NCBI GenBank assembly: GCA_003534295.1
Contig: DPDV01000001.1
Coordinates: forward strand, 44,837-108,836
Origin: Clostridiales bacterium
GTDB taxonomy: Bacteria > Bacillota > Clostridia > TANB77 > CAG-508
Length of the DNA: 64,000 bases
Direction: 5' to 3'
A program made the translations under genes and the position numbers. Shown piece after piece: positions 16,079 through 25,417 of the stretch (positions are counted from its first letter, which is position 1; each line of letters starts with the position of its first letter). Under the pieces are notes generated by a model that ran no database searches, was not told where the DNA came from, and saw nothing but the letters and a program-made list of their open reading frames with translations.

Positions 16079-17818
16079 CTAAATATTATATTTTTCTTTT
16101 CTACTGTATGTTGTATGTAAAAGCTCATGTGCTTTATGTCCACCTGGAACACCTATATATTCACTATATATTTGTTTTAAAATTGGATTTTCATGTGATT
16201 TTCTTATTTTGCTTTTTTCGTCTATAGAATACATTGCTTCTGCTCTTTTTCTCCTTACATCTATTGTTCCTCTAATTTTGGAATTTTTAATAGGTTGTCC
16301 CCCTCCCATAATGCAACCTCCTGGACAGGCCATTATTTCTACAAATTGATAATCTGCTTTTCCAGATTTTATTTCTTCCATTATTGTTTGGGCATTTCCT
16401 AGTCCATGCGCAACAACTACTTTTATATCTCTTTCTCCTAATTTTAGGCTTGCTCTTTTTATGCCTTGTTCTCCTCTTATTTCTTTAAATTCTATTTTTT
16501 CCAATTCTTCTCCTGTTAATATTTCTGATACACTTCTAAGTGCGGCTTCCATTACACCACCTGTAACTCCAAATATTGCTGCAGCTCCTGTTGCTTCTCC
16601 CATAGGACTATCAAATTCTTTTTCTTCTAGTTGTTCAAATTCTATATTGGCTTGTTTTATCATTCTTGCTAATTCTCTTGTAGTTAATACACAATCCACA
16701 TCATACATTCCATTGTTTTTCAATTCTGTTCTTTGCCTTTCATATTTTTTTGCAATACATGGCATAACAGATACAACATATATTTTTTCTGCTGGTATGT
16801 TATTTTTTTCTGCATAATATGTCTTTAAAAGTGCCCCAAACATTTCATGTGGCGATTTGCAACTTGATAAATACTTTATATTTTCTGGATAATTAGCTTC
16901 CACATATCTTACCCAGCCTGGACTGCATGATGTAATCATTGGCAGGTTCTTATTTTCGTCTAGTCTTTGAATAAATTCTGTTCCTTCCTCCATTATAGTA
17001 AAGTCTGCTCCTGTATTTGTGTCAAATACTTTATCAAATCCTAGTCTTCTTAGTGCTGAAACCATTTTTCCTGTTACATTTGTCCCTATGGGCATTCCAA
17101 ATTCTTCTCCTAATGCTACTCTAACTGCTGGCGCAGTTTGTACTATTACATAAGTTTCTGGATCTTTTAATTTTTCCCATGCCTCTTGTGTTGAATCTTT
17201 CTCTTTCAAAGCTCCTACAGGACATGCTTCTATGCATTGTCCGCAAAATGTGCAATTAACATCATTTAAGCTATGGTCTCCTATTGTTGATATGCAGGAC
17301 TCAAAACCTCTATTTATACAATCAATTGCACCTATTTTTTGTACTTTTTTACATACTGAAACACATCTTCTACATAAAATGCATTTATTAAAATCTCTAA
17401 CTATTGATGGAGATAAATCATCTATTTTGTGTTTGTTTTTTTCTCCTTCATATTCTACTCCTGTTACATTAAATTTTACAGCCAAATTTTGCAACTCACA
17501 ATTTCCATTTCTTGTACATGTTAGACAATCACGCTGATGGTTTGACAATATTAAGTCTAATATCACTTTTCTAGCTTCTATAACTTCTTTTGAATGTGTT
17601 CTTACATTCATTCCTTCTTCTACTTTTTGTATACAAGATGTAGCAAAACCTCTTCTTCCGTCCACTTGTACAATGCACATTCTGCAATCGCCAATTTCAT
17701 TTATATCTTTTAAAAAACATAATGTAGGAATATCTATTCCAACTTGCCTAGCAGCCTGTAATATTGTGGTACCTTCTTCAACTTGTACTTCTTTATCATC
17801 TATCTTTAGATTAATCAT
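16079..17818 (-). CDS. hydA: [FeFe] hydrogenase catalytic subunit (HydA/HndD type)
   Basis: Catalytic subunit of a multimeric, NAD(P)-linked [FeFe] hydrogenase. Domains in order: N-terminal [2Fe-2S] ferredoxin (residues 1-75), a His-Cys [4Fe-4S] segment (NHQRDCLTCTRNGNCELQ), two [4Fe-4S] motifs (CILCRRCVSVC, CTFCGQCIEACP), then the H-cluster domain with TSCSPGWVRY (L1), MPCIAKKYER (L2) and MACPGGCIMGGGQP (L3). Canonical L1 is TSCCP; Ser replaces the second Cys here, as in many HydA of bifurcating enzymes. The small-subunit domain is at the C-terminus. It is last in hydCBA; maturases HydEFG are not in the window. Confidence 0.95.
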   Translation of the reverse strand: MINLKIDDKEVQVEEGTTILQAARQVGIDIPTLCFLKDINEIGDCRMCIVQVDGRRGFATSCIQKVEEGMNVRTHSKEVIEARKVILDLILSNHQRDCLTCTRNGNCELQNLAVKFNVTGVEYEGEKNKHKIDDLSPSIVRDFNKCILCRRCVSVCKKVQKIGAIDCINRGFESCISTIGDHSLNDVNCTFCGQCIEACPVGALKEKDSTQEAWEKLKDPETYVIVQTAPAVRVALGEEFGMPIGTNVTGKMVSALRRLGFDKVFDTNTGADFTIMEEGTEFIQRLDENKNLPMITSCSPGWVRYVEANYPENIKYLSSCKSPHEMFGALLKTYYAEKNNIPAEKIYVVSVMPCIAKKYERQRTELKNNGMYDVDCVLTTRELARMIKQANIEFEQLEEKEFDSPMGEATGAAAIFGVTGGVMEAALRSVSEILTGEELEKIEFKEIRGEQGIKRASLKLGERDIKVVVAHGLGNAQTIMEEIKSGKADYQFVEIMACPGGCIMGGGQPIKNSKIRGTIDVRRKRAEAMYSIDEKSKIRKSHENPILKQIYSEYIGVPGGHKAHELLHTTYSRKEKYNI

Positions 17819-17861
17819 CTTAATTTACAATCCTTTCTACTATTATTCTAAATTCAAATTA

Positions 17862-19718
17862 TCAACCGATTGCATGAAATGGGCAGTTAGCTACACAAGT
17901 TCCACATTTAATACAAATGTCTTTATCTATTATATGTACTTGTTTTGGCTCCCCTGAAATCGCATTAACTGGGCAATTTCTTTTACATATTCCACATCCT
18001 TTGCATTTTTGTGGATTTATAGAAATATTTGTTAGTGCTTTACATTCTCCAACTTTGCAAGTTTTATGTTTTATATGGTCTAAATATTCTTCTCTAAAAT
18101 ACTTTAATGTTGACAAAACTGGATTTGGCGCTGTTTGTCCTAACCCGCACACTGCAGTTCTACAAATATTTATTGCTAATTGTTCCAATTTTTCTAAATC
18201 TTGTATGTCCGCCTTTCCATCACATATTTTAGTTAATATTTCTAACATTCTTTTTGTTCCTATTCTACAAGGTGTACATTTTCCACAAGATTCGTCTACT
18301 GTAAAGTCCAAATAAAACTTTGCTAAATTAACCATACACTTTGAGTCATCCATTACTATTAGTCCACCAGACCCCATCATTGAACCTATTGTTTTTAATG
18401 ATTCATAGTCTATTGGTGTATCTAAGTGTTCTTTTGGTATACAACCTCCTGATGGGCCTCCCGTTTGTGCTGCCTTAAAGTCTCTTCCATTTGGAATTCC
18501 TCCGCCTATGTCATATACTATTTCCCTTAATGTTGTTCCCATTGGCACTTCTACTAATCCTACATTAACTACATTTCCGCCTAATGCAAATACCTTTGTT
18601 CCTTTTGAATTTTCTGTTCCTATGTTTGAATACCAATCTGCTCCATTTAGTATTATTCTAGTTATATTTGCATATGTTTCTACATTGTTTATTAAAGTTG
18701 GTTTTCCCCATAGTCCTTCATTTGCTGGATATGGAGGTTTTAATCTTGGTTGTCCTCTTCTTCCTTCTATTGATTCTAACAAGGCTGTTTCTTCTCCGCA
18801 AACAAAAGCACCGGCTCCTAATCTTATTTCTATGTCAAAACTAAATTCTGTTCCAAATATGTTATTACCTAGGAGTCCATATTGCCTTGCTTGTTTTATA
18901 GCAATATCAAATCTATGTACTGCAATTGGATATTCTGCTCTTACATATATATATCCTTTATTTGCACCTATACTATATCCTGCTATTATCATTGCTTCTA
19001 CAACAGAATGTGGATCCCCCTCTAATATACTTCTATCCATAAATGCTCCTGGGTCGCCTTCATCTGCATTGCATACAACATATTTTTGCTTTTCCTTTGC
19101 AGCTCTTGTTAGTTCCCATTTTTTACCTGTTGGAAAACCTGCTCCACCTCTTCCTCTTAATCCGGAGTTTTTTACTTCTTCTATTACACTTTCTGGTGTC
19201 ATTTCAAATAACACCTTTTCTAAAGCCTTATATCCATCAAATGCTATGTATTCGTCTATATCTTCTGGATTTATTACTCCACAATTTTTTAGTGCTATTC
19301 TTTTTTGTTTTTTATAGAATTGTAAATCATCCAATTTTTTTACAATGCTTCCATCTATATCTTTGCATAATAATCTTTCTACTATTTTTCCTTCTAATAT
19401 ATGTGAATTTATAATTTCTTCACAATCTTCTGGCTTGCAATTAGCATAAAAAGTATCTTCTGGTCTTATTATTACTATTGGTCCTTTAGCACATAACCCA
19501 AAACAACCTGTTTGTATAACTCTTACATTTTGTATATTTTTTTCTTCTATTATTTTTTTAAAGTTTTCTATTATTTCTGGGGATTTTGAAGATGTACAAC
19601 CTGTTCCTCTACATACTAATATATGCTTTTCTCTTGTTGCAGAGTTTAAATTTACTCTTAGGTCTAATTCTTCTCTTTTTTGTTTTCTTATTTGTTCTAT
19701 TTCTTCTACAGATTTCAT
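17862..19718 (-). CDS. hydB: NADH-binding flavoprotein subunit of [FeFe] hydrogenase (HydB/HndC, NuoF-like)
   Basis: FMN/NAD(H)-binding subunit. The N-terminal thioredoxin-like [2Fe-2S] domain shows CRGTGCTSS and later GCFGLCAKGP. The NuoF core has the FMN/NADH glycine-rich loop GLRGRGGAGFPTGKKW and GAFVCGEETALLESIEG. An SLBB domain and the C-terminal [4Fe-4S] site (SCGKCTPCRIG) follow. The extra bacterial-ferredoxin tail has two CxxCxxC motifs (CKGCGICKRNC, CIKCGTCVANC), diagnostic of HydB-type subunits rather than complex I. In bifurcating enzymes this subunit couples NADH and reduced ferredoxin oxidation to H2 formation; bifurcation here is inferred. Confidence 0.94.
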   Translation of the reverse strand: MKSVEEIEQIRKQKREELDLRVNLNSATREKHILVCRGTGCTSSKSPEIIENFKKIIEEKNIQNVRVIQTGCFGLCAKGPIVIIRPEDTFYANCKPEDCEEIINSHILEGKIVERLLCKDIDGSIVKKLDDLQFYKKQKRIALKNCGVINPEDIDEYIAFDGYKALEKVLFEMTPESVIEEVKNSGLRGRGGAGFPTGKKWELTRAAKEKQKYVVCNADEGDPGAFMDRSILEGDPHSVVEAMIIAGYSIGANKGYIYVRAEYPIAVHRFDIAIKQARQYGLLGNNIFGTEFSFDIEIRLGAGAFVCGEETALLESIEGRRGQPRLKPPYPANEGLWGKPTLINNVETYANITRIILNGADWYSNIGTENSKGTKVFALGGNVVNVGLVEVPMGTTLREIVYDIGGGIPNGRDFKAAQTGGPSGGCIPKEHLDTPIDYESLKTIGSMMGSGGLIVMDDSKCMVNLAKFYLDFTVDESCGKCTPCRIGTKRMLEILTKICDGKADIQDLEKLEQLAINICRTAVCGLGQTAPNPVLSTLKYFREEYLDHIKHKTCKVGECKALTNISINPQKCKGCGICKRNCPVNAISGEPKQVHIIDKDICIKCGTCVANCPFHAIG

Positions 19719-19752
19719 ATTTTTCTCCTTTTCATTCGTGCACTACACGTTT

Positions 19753-20244
19753 TTATTTACTCATTAATTCATCTAACACTTCATCCAATTTTTTTACTGT
19801 TGCTTTACCATGTACTTCGTTATTTACTGTAAATACAGGAGCTAGTCCACATGCACCCACACATCTTGTAGCATCTATAGAAAATTTTCCATCTGCTGTT
19901 GTTTGCCCTACATCTATTTTCAGCCTATCTTTTAATCTGTTTAATATTTGTTCTGAGCCTTTTACAAAACATGCAGTTCCTAAACATACTGATATTGCGT
20001 ATTTTCCTTTTGGTTCTAATGTAAACCTTGAATAAAAAGTTATTACTCCATACACTTCTGCCATTGGTATATTTAAGTATTTAGATATTTCCAATTGTGA
20101 TGTTTTAGGGATGTACCCAAATTTTTCTTGTGTTTCGTTTAATATTTGTATTAAATTATCTCTATCTGTAGTATATTTTTCTAATATTTGTACCATATCC
20201 TCTTTTATTTGATTTTCTATACATTGGCAATTTTCATTTTCCAT
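19753..20244 (-). CDS. hydC: [2Fe-2S] thioredoxin-like hydrogenase subunit (HydC/HndA, NuoE-like)
   Basis: Small electron-transfer subunit of the HydABC complex. N-terminal helical part (LIQILNETQEKFGYIP) followed by the thioredoxin-like fold with [2Fe-2S] ligands in CLGTACFVKG and CVGACGLAP. The 163 residues are typical of NuoE/HndA. First gene of hydCBA; the AAAAGAGGA site precedes the ATG. Only ~25 bases separate it from the terminator of the upstream gene, so transcription may depend partly on read-through. Confidence 0.94.
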   Translation of the reverse strand: MENENCQCIENQIKEDMVQILEKYTTDRDNLIQILNETQEKFGYIPKTSQLEISKYLNIPMAEVYGVITFYSRFTLEPKGKYAISVCLGTACFVKGSEQILNRLKDRLKIDVGQTTADGKFSIDATRCVGACGLAPVFTVNNEVHGKATVKKLDEVLDELMSK

Positions 20245-20265
20245 ATATTTTCCTCTTTTCTTAAA

Positions 20266-20297
20266 TCAAAAAGCAGGATTTATTCTCCTGCCCTTTT
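20266..20297 (-). terminator. terminator/attenuator between the DUF3048 gene and hydCBA
   Basis: GCAGGA / TCCTGC stem flanked by A5 and T6 runs. The minus-strand 3' side reads TTTTTGATTT. No clear promoter fits between this hairpin and hydC, which makes partial read-through (attenuation) plausible. Confidence 0.65.
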
Positions 20298-20300
20298 TTG

Positions 20301-21383
20301 TTATTTTTCTGTTGTTTTAGTATTTCCTTCTATCTTTACATTTGCATTTAATGGGCAAATTTGTATAAATGTTTTACCATCATTTACTTTTATTTCGTTA
20401 CCTTGTAAATCTTTGTATACGGTTTGCGTTGTTCTTGAGTTTTTTTCACATGTTATTTCTATTGCTTTTCCATTTGTAATATAATATCCTTTTAACTTTC
20501 CTATATTTTCAAGTCCTTGTCTGCCTTTGCCCGAACCATCATTTAAACTATAGTTCTCTGCAAATGTTACTATTATATTTTTTGTTGTTATTGTTGTGTC
20601 TGTATTCCAATCTACTTGTTTTTTTCCTCTTGAATATCTAACATATTCTTTTTTATCTTCATTATATGTGTATTTTACAGTATTATAATCTGAATATGGA
20701 ATTGTAATTGTTTCAGCTTCTTTGCCATCTTCTAGTTCAATTTCATCTGCTACATAATTCAACACAGGTTTTTGTTCTGATGTTGTTCTATATTCATTGT
20801 TTTCTGCAACCTTTAATATATTTTTTGTACTTATTACCGCATTATGTGGTGCATATTTTTCGCTTACTCTCCAAAAATATGAGCCATCATAATATAGTCC
20901 ATTTATGTTATTTACTCCCATTGTAGATATATCACTTTCTGCTTGTGGACTCCAACCAAAATGAACATATATTGCATCATTTTCTAATGCATAGTCTAGA
21001 AAATAGTGTCTTGAACTTCTAACAGGTCCTATTTTTTCAACATCTTTTCCTTTTAGGACTGCCATCATTCTTGTTTCTCCTCCTTCAACTATTATTTCAT
21101 AAACCAAATCCGCTTCTAGTAATCCTGCCTGTGGCATTGCATTTATATTATTATCTATCATTACAGCAATTGGTCTATCTTTTCCAGCAAAAGTTGTTGG
21201 TAATTTTATTACTTCTTTTTCTGGCTCTTTGTTTTCTTCTACTCCCGCACTTGTTTGAGTTTGTTTAATTTTGTTACCCTGTATAAATTTTATTGCTACT
21301 AATACTCCTGCTACTATCATTAATAGTATTAATAAAACTATTAATATCTTGATTCCATTACTGCTTTTTTTACTTTCTTCCAT
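20301..21383 (-). CDS. DUF3048-domain membrane-anchored protein (YerB-like)
   Basis: The N-terminal signal anchor (residues 12-33) lacks a lipobox Cys. A short Gln/Thr/Glu-rich linker leads to the extracellular DUF3048 domain: RPIAVMIDNNINAMPQAGL, ADLVYEIIVEGGETRMMAV, IGPVRSSRHYFLDYA, PHNAVIS. A C-terminal second domain follows (YVRYSRGKKQVDW, IIVTFAENY). Bacillus YerB is the best-known relative; function is unknown, probably envelope-related. It follows dgkA by 19 bases and is the last gene before the terminator. Confidence 0.85.
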   Translation of the reverse strand: MEESKKSSNGIKILIVLLILLMIVAGVLVAIKFIQGNKIKQTQTSAGVEENKEPEKEVIKLPTTFAGKDRPIAVMIDNNINAMPQAGLLEADLVYEIIVEGGETRMMAVLKGKDVEKIGPVRSSRHYFLDYALENDAIYVHFGWSPQAESDISTMGVNNINGLYYDGSYFWRVSEKYAPHNAVISTKNILKVAENNEYRTTSEQKPVLNYVADEIELEDGKEAETITIPYSDYNTVKYTYNEDKKEYVRYSRGKKQVDWNTDTTITTKNIIVTFAENYSLNDGSGKGRQGLENIGKLKGYYITNGKAIEITCEKNSRTTQTVYKDLQGNEIKVNDGKTFIQICPLNANVKIEGNTKTTEK

Positions 21384-21402
21384 GTTTAATCTTATTCCTT
21401 TC

Positions 21403-22170
21403 CTAAAACTTTAATACATTTATACTTATACTATATATTATAAGAACAATTAAAATGCCCATACAAGCACTAAATATTACTTCAGAAAGTTTATGCTCTT
21501 TTGCTTGTATTCTACTTTCCGCTATTAATATTGCCATTACAAGAGATAGTATTAATATTACTGGATTTTGTGTTGTTATCCATATTATTGTATTTGCTGC
21601 AAATGCAATTGTAGCATGACCGCTCGGTACAAATTTCTCATTAAATACTTTATGCTTGTTTGTTTTAGAGTATGCTATTATTGCTAAAGTAGCTATCATA
21701 GTAATTACTATTGTTGCAAAAGCTAAATGTATAGGGGAATTTGCAACATTTTGTATAAATGCAATACCCATATCGCTTATTTTATCAAAGAACAAAAAAT
21801 ATGCTACTATTATTGCATTTATTGCTGTTATTACTACTCCTCCTGCTGCTACATCTTTCGCAATTTTTGCTTTTGGATGATATACATCTACATATAAATC
21901 CACAACAGTTTCTATTGCTGTATTTACCATTTCTGCAAATATTATTAAAATTATTGTAAATAAAAATATTAAAAATTCTGCTTTATTCAAATTAAAAAAC
22001 AAGCTTATTATTACTACTGCCACAGCTATTATTAATTGCTTTTTTATATTTCCTTGGGTTGTAGTAGCATATATGATACCATTTATTGCATTTTTCCATG
22101 CATCTATAAAATTACTGTTTTTAATTTTTTTCTCTTCGGTATTGTTATTTTCTTTATGCTTCGGTTTCAT
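21403..22170 (-). CDS. undecaprenol/diacylglycerol kinase fused to PAP2 phosphatase
   Basis: Two membrane domains in one chain. The N-terminal DgkA part (residues 22-130) has the catalytic helix EMVNTAIETVVDLY and AKDVAAGGV. The C-terminal PAP2-like part has FVPSGHATIAFAAN and AESRIQAKEHKLSEV, matching the PSGH and SR...H catalytic elements. In Firmicutes DgkA phosphorylates undecaprenol and PAP2 proteins dephosphorylate undecaprenyl-PP, so a lipid-carrier recycling role is likely. It sits in the usual place next to ybeY. Confidence 0.87.
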   Translation of the reverse strand: MKPKHKENNNTEEKKIKNSNFIDAWKNAINGIIYATTTQGNIKKQLIIAVAVVIISLFFNLNKAEFLIFLFTIILIIFAEMVNTAIETVVDLYVDVYHPKAKIAKDVAAGGVVITAINAIIVAYFLFFDKISDMGIAFIQNVANSPIHLAFATIVITMIATLAIIAYSKTNKHKVFNEKFVPSGHATIAFAANTIIWITTQNPVILILSLVMAILIAESRIQAKEHKLSEVIFSACMGILIVLIIYSISINVLKF

Positions 22171-22187
22171 TGCTTGTCCTTTCTTAT

Positions 22188-22652
22188 TTAGTTTATTATA
22201 TTTAATTTGTTTAGTATGTTTTCTTCTTTTTCTCTCATTTCTTTCTTCTCGTCCTCATTCATATGGTCAAGCCCCATTAAATGATAAAACCCATGAACTA
22301 CCATATATGCTAGTTCTCTTTTAAAACTGTGTTCATATTCTATTGCTTGTTCTTGTACCTTAGGTATAGATATTAATATATCGCCTAATATTGTTTCATA
22401 TTTCTGTTTTTTTATTGTTGAAATTTCATCTCTTTCATACATTGGAAAGGATAACACATCTGTAGGATTATCTACATTTCTGTATTTTCTATTTATGCTT
22501 TTTATATATTCTGGGTTTGTTAATGTTATTGTTATGCTTATATGTTTTCCCAATTCTTCTTCTTTAAAGCATTGTTTTAATACTGTTTTAATAATTTCTT
22601 TGTATTCTTCTTTTTCTTCTATTCCTTCTGTAAGAATTTCTATCTGTTCCAT
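22188..22652 (-). CDS. ybeY: endoribonuclease YbeY (rRNA maturation factor)
   Basis: Zinc endoribonuclease required for 16S rRNA 3' maturation and 70S quality control. The three-histidine zinc motif HGFYHLMGLDH is intact, and the upstream FRNVDNPTDVLSFPM-type strand is present. 154 residues, normal. Usually followed upstream by phoH and pgpH in Firmicutes; here an unrelated gene occupies that place. Confidence 0.95.
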   Translation of the reverse strand: MEQIEILTEGIEEKEEYKEIIKTVLKQCFKEEELGKHISITITLTNPEYIKSINRKYRNVDNPTDVLSFPMYERDEISTIKKQKYETILGDILISIPKVQEQAIEYEHSFKRELAYMVVHGFYHLMGLDHMNEDEKKEMREKEENILNKLNIIN

Positions 22653-22670
22653 TTTACTTCCTCATTTTTA

Positions 22671-23882
22671 TTATTTTCTACACAACTTCTTTGATGTAGA
22701 ATGTAAATTAATATTTGAACTAAAACTATTTTTTAAATTTTTCATTACCCCTAATTCAACTAGTTTATTTTTATAAAATTTAATTATTTTGTAGTATTTA
22801 TTTTCATTTAAACTTACTTTTTTCAAATCATTAGTAATAAATAAAATTTCTAATTGTTCATTATATTCTGCATTATTTATACCTTTTAGCTCACTAATTT
22901 CTTGATATTTTTTCCAGAACTCTTTGTACTCTTCTCTGTCTGATGGTTTATCCCAATATATTTTGGTTGATAATAACTTTATATTGTATTCTTCTATTAA
23001 TCTTATCAATAACGAGTATGCTTTTTCTTGTTTTCTGATAACTTTAGTATCCACTATTAAGCTTCTTATATCTTTTAATAATTTAATGTAACATTGTTCG
23101 GCTACGATTAATGGTAAACTATGTGTAAATAATTTTCTGCTTATGCTTAAAAGTATCATGTTTTTTTCTATATTATCATTTTGATCTAGCTTTCCTACTG
23201 CAAATTTCTCGTAATTATTATAGTCCTCTAATATTTGCGCATATTCTTTTGATTTATCCTGTTCAAATTTTAAAGGCATAACATTTGATATGTATTCTTC
23301 TACTGTTGAGAAAATTTTATTATATGTTTCTTCTTTTGTTCCATATGTTAGGTTGTCTGCTAACTTTATGGAATAATGCTTTAATAATCCTTTATATAAA
23401 ACTTCCATTTCTTTTAGATAGAATTTTTTATATTTTTCTAATAGTTTTGGTTTTTCACTTCTTTTTATTGATTGATAATCTAGTTCCAATAAATATATTT
23501 GTTTTCTATATTTATATTCTAAATATTCACTATCTTTTAAATGTATTACTGTATAGTATTTTGATAAAGCATTTTTTTCAAAATCTGTTGCCGTATCATT
23601 TTTAACTTTTTTATATATTGAATCCATTATATGTTTATCTACTGCTTCTAAATATAATGCATATACGTCTTCAAACTTTTTCTTTATTGCTTCTTTTTTT
23701 TCTACGTTCTCTATATCTTCTAATGTGTTTTCATATGTTTTTAGTACATTATTTCTTTTAATAGAAATAAGCATACTATTTATTCCTACTTGTGTTGGTA
23801 TAATTATTTTTGTTAATGTATTTGTTAGCTTTGAGAAAAATGTTTTCTCCGAATCATAAACTCTTAAGCTTCTTTCTTCCAT
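22671..23882 (-). CDS. uncharacterised helical protein, 403 residues
   Basis: Not recognised. The protein is almost entirely alpha-helical and highly charged (for example YRKQIYLLELDYQSIKRSEK), without transmembrane helix, signal peptide, Cys motif or nucleotide-binding loop. The N-terminus has a short conserved-looking piece (RVYDSEKTFFSKLTNTLTK, then IIIPTQVGINSMLISIKRN) that could be an interaction segment. The gene lies between yqfD and ybeY, where phoH and pgpH usually stand, with 15-18 base spacing to both, so it is surely part of this operon. A role in RNA or envelope metabolism would be a guess. Confidence 0.7.
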   Translation of the reverse strand: MEERSLRVYDSEKTFFSKLTNTLTKIIIPTQVGINSMLISIKRNNVLKTYENTLEDIENVEKKEAIKKKFEDVYALYLEAVDKHIMDSIYKKVKNDTATDFEKNALSKYYTVIHLKDSEYLEYKYRKQIYLLELDYQSIKRSEKPKLLEKYKKFYLKEMEVLYKGLLKHYSIKLADNLTYGTKEETYNKIFSTVEEYISNVMPLKFEQDKSKEYAQILEDYNNYEKFAVGKLDQNDNIEKNMILLSISRKLFTHSLPLIVAEQCYIKLLKDIRSLIVDTKVIRKQEKAYSLLIRLIEEYNIKLLSTKIYWDKPSDREEYKEFWKKYQEISELKGINNAEYNEQLEILFITNDLKKVSLNENKYYKIIKFYKNKLVELGVMKNLKNSFSSNINLHSTSKKLCRK

Positions 23883-23897
23883 ATTGTGTTCCTCCTT

Positions 23898-25082
23898 TTA
23901 AAATACTATTTTTTCTTTTGTCCCAATATCTTCAAGCACCTCATATGTAACTTCTACTTCTATATATTCATTTGTAGTATTTGTATTAATTTGTGTGCTT
24001 AATATATTATTCAAGTCTTCTATTTGTTCATTTAATTTGTTTTTTGCGTTTTCTATGCCTATGTTTTTTGCTTCTTCCATACTATAAGTTATATCTGTTA
24101 TATTTACTTCTGTATTGGTGGTTTTTATTAACTCTATTGGCAAGTAGAAATTGGCAAATAGTTTTAATTTTTTATTCGTCTCTATTGTATCATAATTTTT
24201 AAATTTTGAAACCCTTTTATTAAAATTTATTTTAAATTTATTTAAGTTTAGGGAATATCTATTTTCAACCTTCCCTGTCTGTTCTTTTTTTTGTTGATTG
24301 AAATATACTTTTTCTCTTTGTGTATACCATACTTTTCCTTTAACAGTGCCTGTTGCGTGTACATATCTTGTTCCTGTAAATTTTCCCTCTAACCAACCTT
24401 CTATTAATACAGTACCTTTTTTTACTAGGTCTCCTTCTTTTACTACGGGAGTACCATTTTGGGCACTTATTTTTTCTATAACTGCCTCTTTTGTTGCAAT
24501 AATATTACAAAATTCTTCTTCATTTATAATATCTGGCTTAGGAGTTGCTTCTATTATTTTTATAAGTGCATTAGTACCTTTTAGTTCTATGCCCACCCAG
24601 GCTAAATCATTTCTTTCCAATCTTAATTTATTTATTATTTTTTTTGTATCTATTTTATTTTTTAGTTCTCCTACTTTCAATCCATTTTCGTTTGCAATTA
24701 TCATTATTTCTTCTACATTAATTTTTTCATTTCCAACTATTTCTACATTCCATACAAATTTTGACAAAGCAATTACTGATATTATTACTATTGCCAAACC
24801 AACTGCAAATATCTTTCTCTTTTTGTATTTATTAAAAATAAAAGGCAAACCTTTTTTACCTTCTATTTTTATTTTACATTTTGTTTTCTTACATATTGCT
24901 TTTAGTTTTTTGAAATCTCTTATCCCTACATTTGCATAAATAATAGTTGTTTTATCTCTTTTTAAATTCCATAAAAGTATTTTTTGTTTATTACATATAT
25001 TTATAAATTTTTCTATAAAGTATCCTTCTACAAAAATATTTACATATCCAACTATATAATAAAAAATAATTTTAAAGTACAC
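23898..25082 (-). CDS. yqfD: sporulation protein YqfD
   Basis: Mother-cell sporulation membrane protein, needed for efficient sporulation in Bacillus. The N-terminal cytoplasmic domain (about 90 residues) is followed by one transmembrane helix (IFAVGLAIVIISVIALSKF). A large extracellular region has VEIVGNEKINVEEI, ERNDLAWVGIELKGT and the beta-rich KEGDLVKKGTVLIEG segment, a hallmark of the family. Start is GTG behind GGGGGAAAA. It forms a pair with yqfC as in other spore formers. 394 residues. Confidence 0.9.
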   Translation of the reverse strand: MYFKIIFYYIVGYVNIFVEGYFIEKFINICNKQKILLWNLKRDKTTIIYANVGIRDFKKLKAICKKTKCKIKIEGKKGLPFIFNKYKKRKIFAVGLAIVIISVIALSKFVWNVEIVGNEKINVEEIMIIANENGLKVGELKNKIDTKKIINKLRLERNDLAWVGIELKGTNALIKIIEATPKPDIINEEEFCNIIATKEAVIEKISAQNGTPVVKEGDLVKKGTVLIEGWLEGKFTGTRYVHATGTVKGKVWYTQREKVYFNQQKKEQTGKVENRYSLNLNKFKINFNKRVSKFKNYDTIETNKKLKLFANFYLPIELIKTTNTEVNITDITYSMEEAKNIGIENAKNKLNEQIEDLNNILSTQINTNTTNEYIEVEVTYEVLEDIGTKEKIVF

Positions 25083-25094
25083 TAAGTTTTCCCC

Positions 25095-25397
25095 CTATTC
25101 ATCTACCATTCTTTCTAAATCTATACTTTCAATCTTACCTGTAACCAATAATTCGTCTGGCGTCATTTCATTTAATTCTAGTTCAAATCCATTTACATTT
25201 ATTATGCCAATTTGCGTACCAATTCTTATAAAAAAGTCCTGATATTCTAGTATTATTTTATAGTTTTCTATAAGCATTTTATTAAACCCCATATTTACTA
25301 TTCTTGGCTCATTTGTCGAAATTTCCTTAGGTATTTCTAGTAATCTGTTTAATCTACTCTCTTTTTTTAATTGCTTTTTTCTCACTTGAAAACTCAT
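25095..25397 (-). CDS. yqfC: sporulation protein YqfC (YabP/YqfC family)
   Basis: Small beta-rich sporulation protein, expressed under sigma-E in Bacillus. Pattern: LLEIPKEISTNEPRIVNMG, then IENYKIILEYQDFFIRIGT and IINVNGFELEL, the repeated-strand core of the family. 100 residues, normal. It precedes yqfD by 12 bases. Confidence 0.88.
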   Translation of the reverse strand: MSFQVRKKQLKKESRLNRLLEIPKEISTNEPRIVNMGFNKMLIENYKIILEYQDFFIRIGTQIGIINVNGFELELNEMTPDELLVTGKIESIDLERMVDE

Positions 25398-25417
25398 TCC
25401 TCTCCACTGTATAATTA

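Noticed and set aside
18508..19317. 269-codon plus-strand frame opposite hydB
   Set aside because: Shadow of the strongly conserved hydB; Ser/Pro/Thr-rich composition and no start signals.
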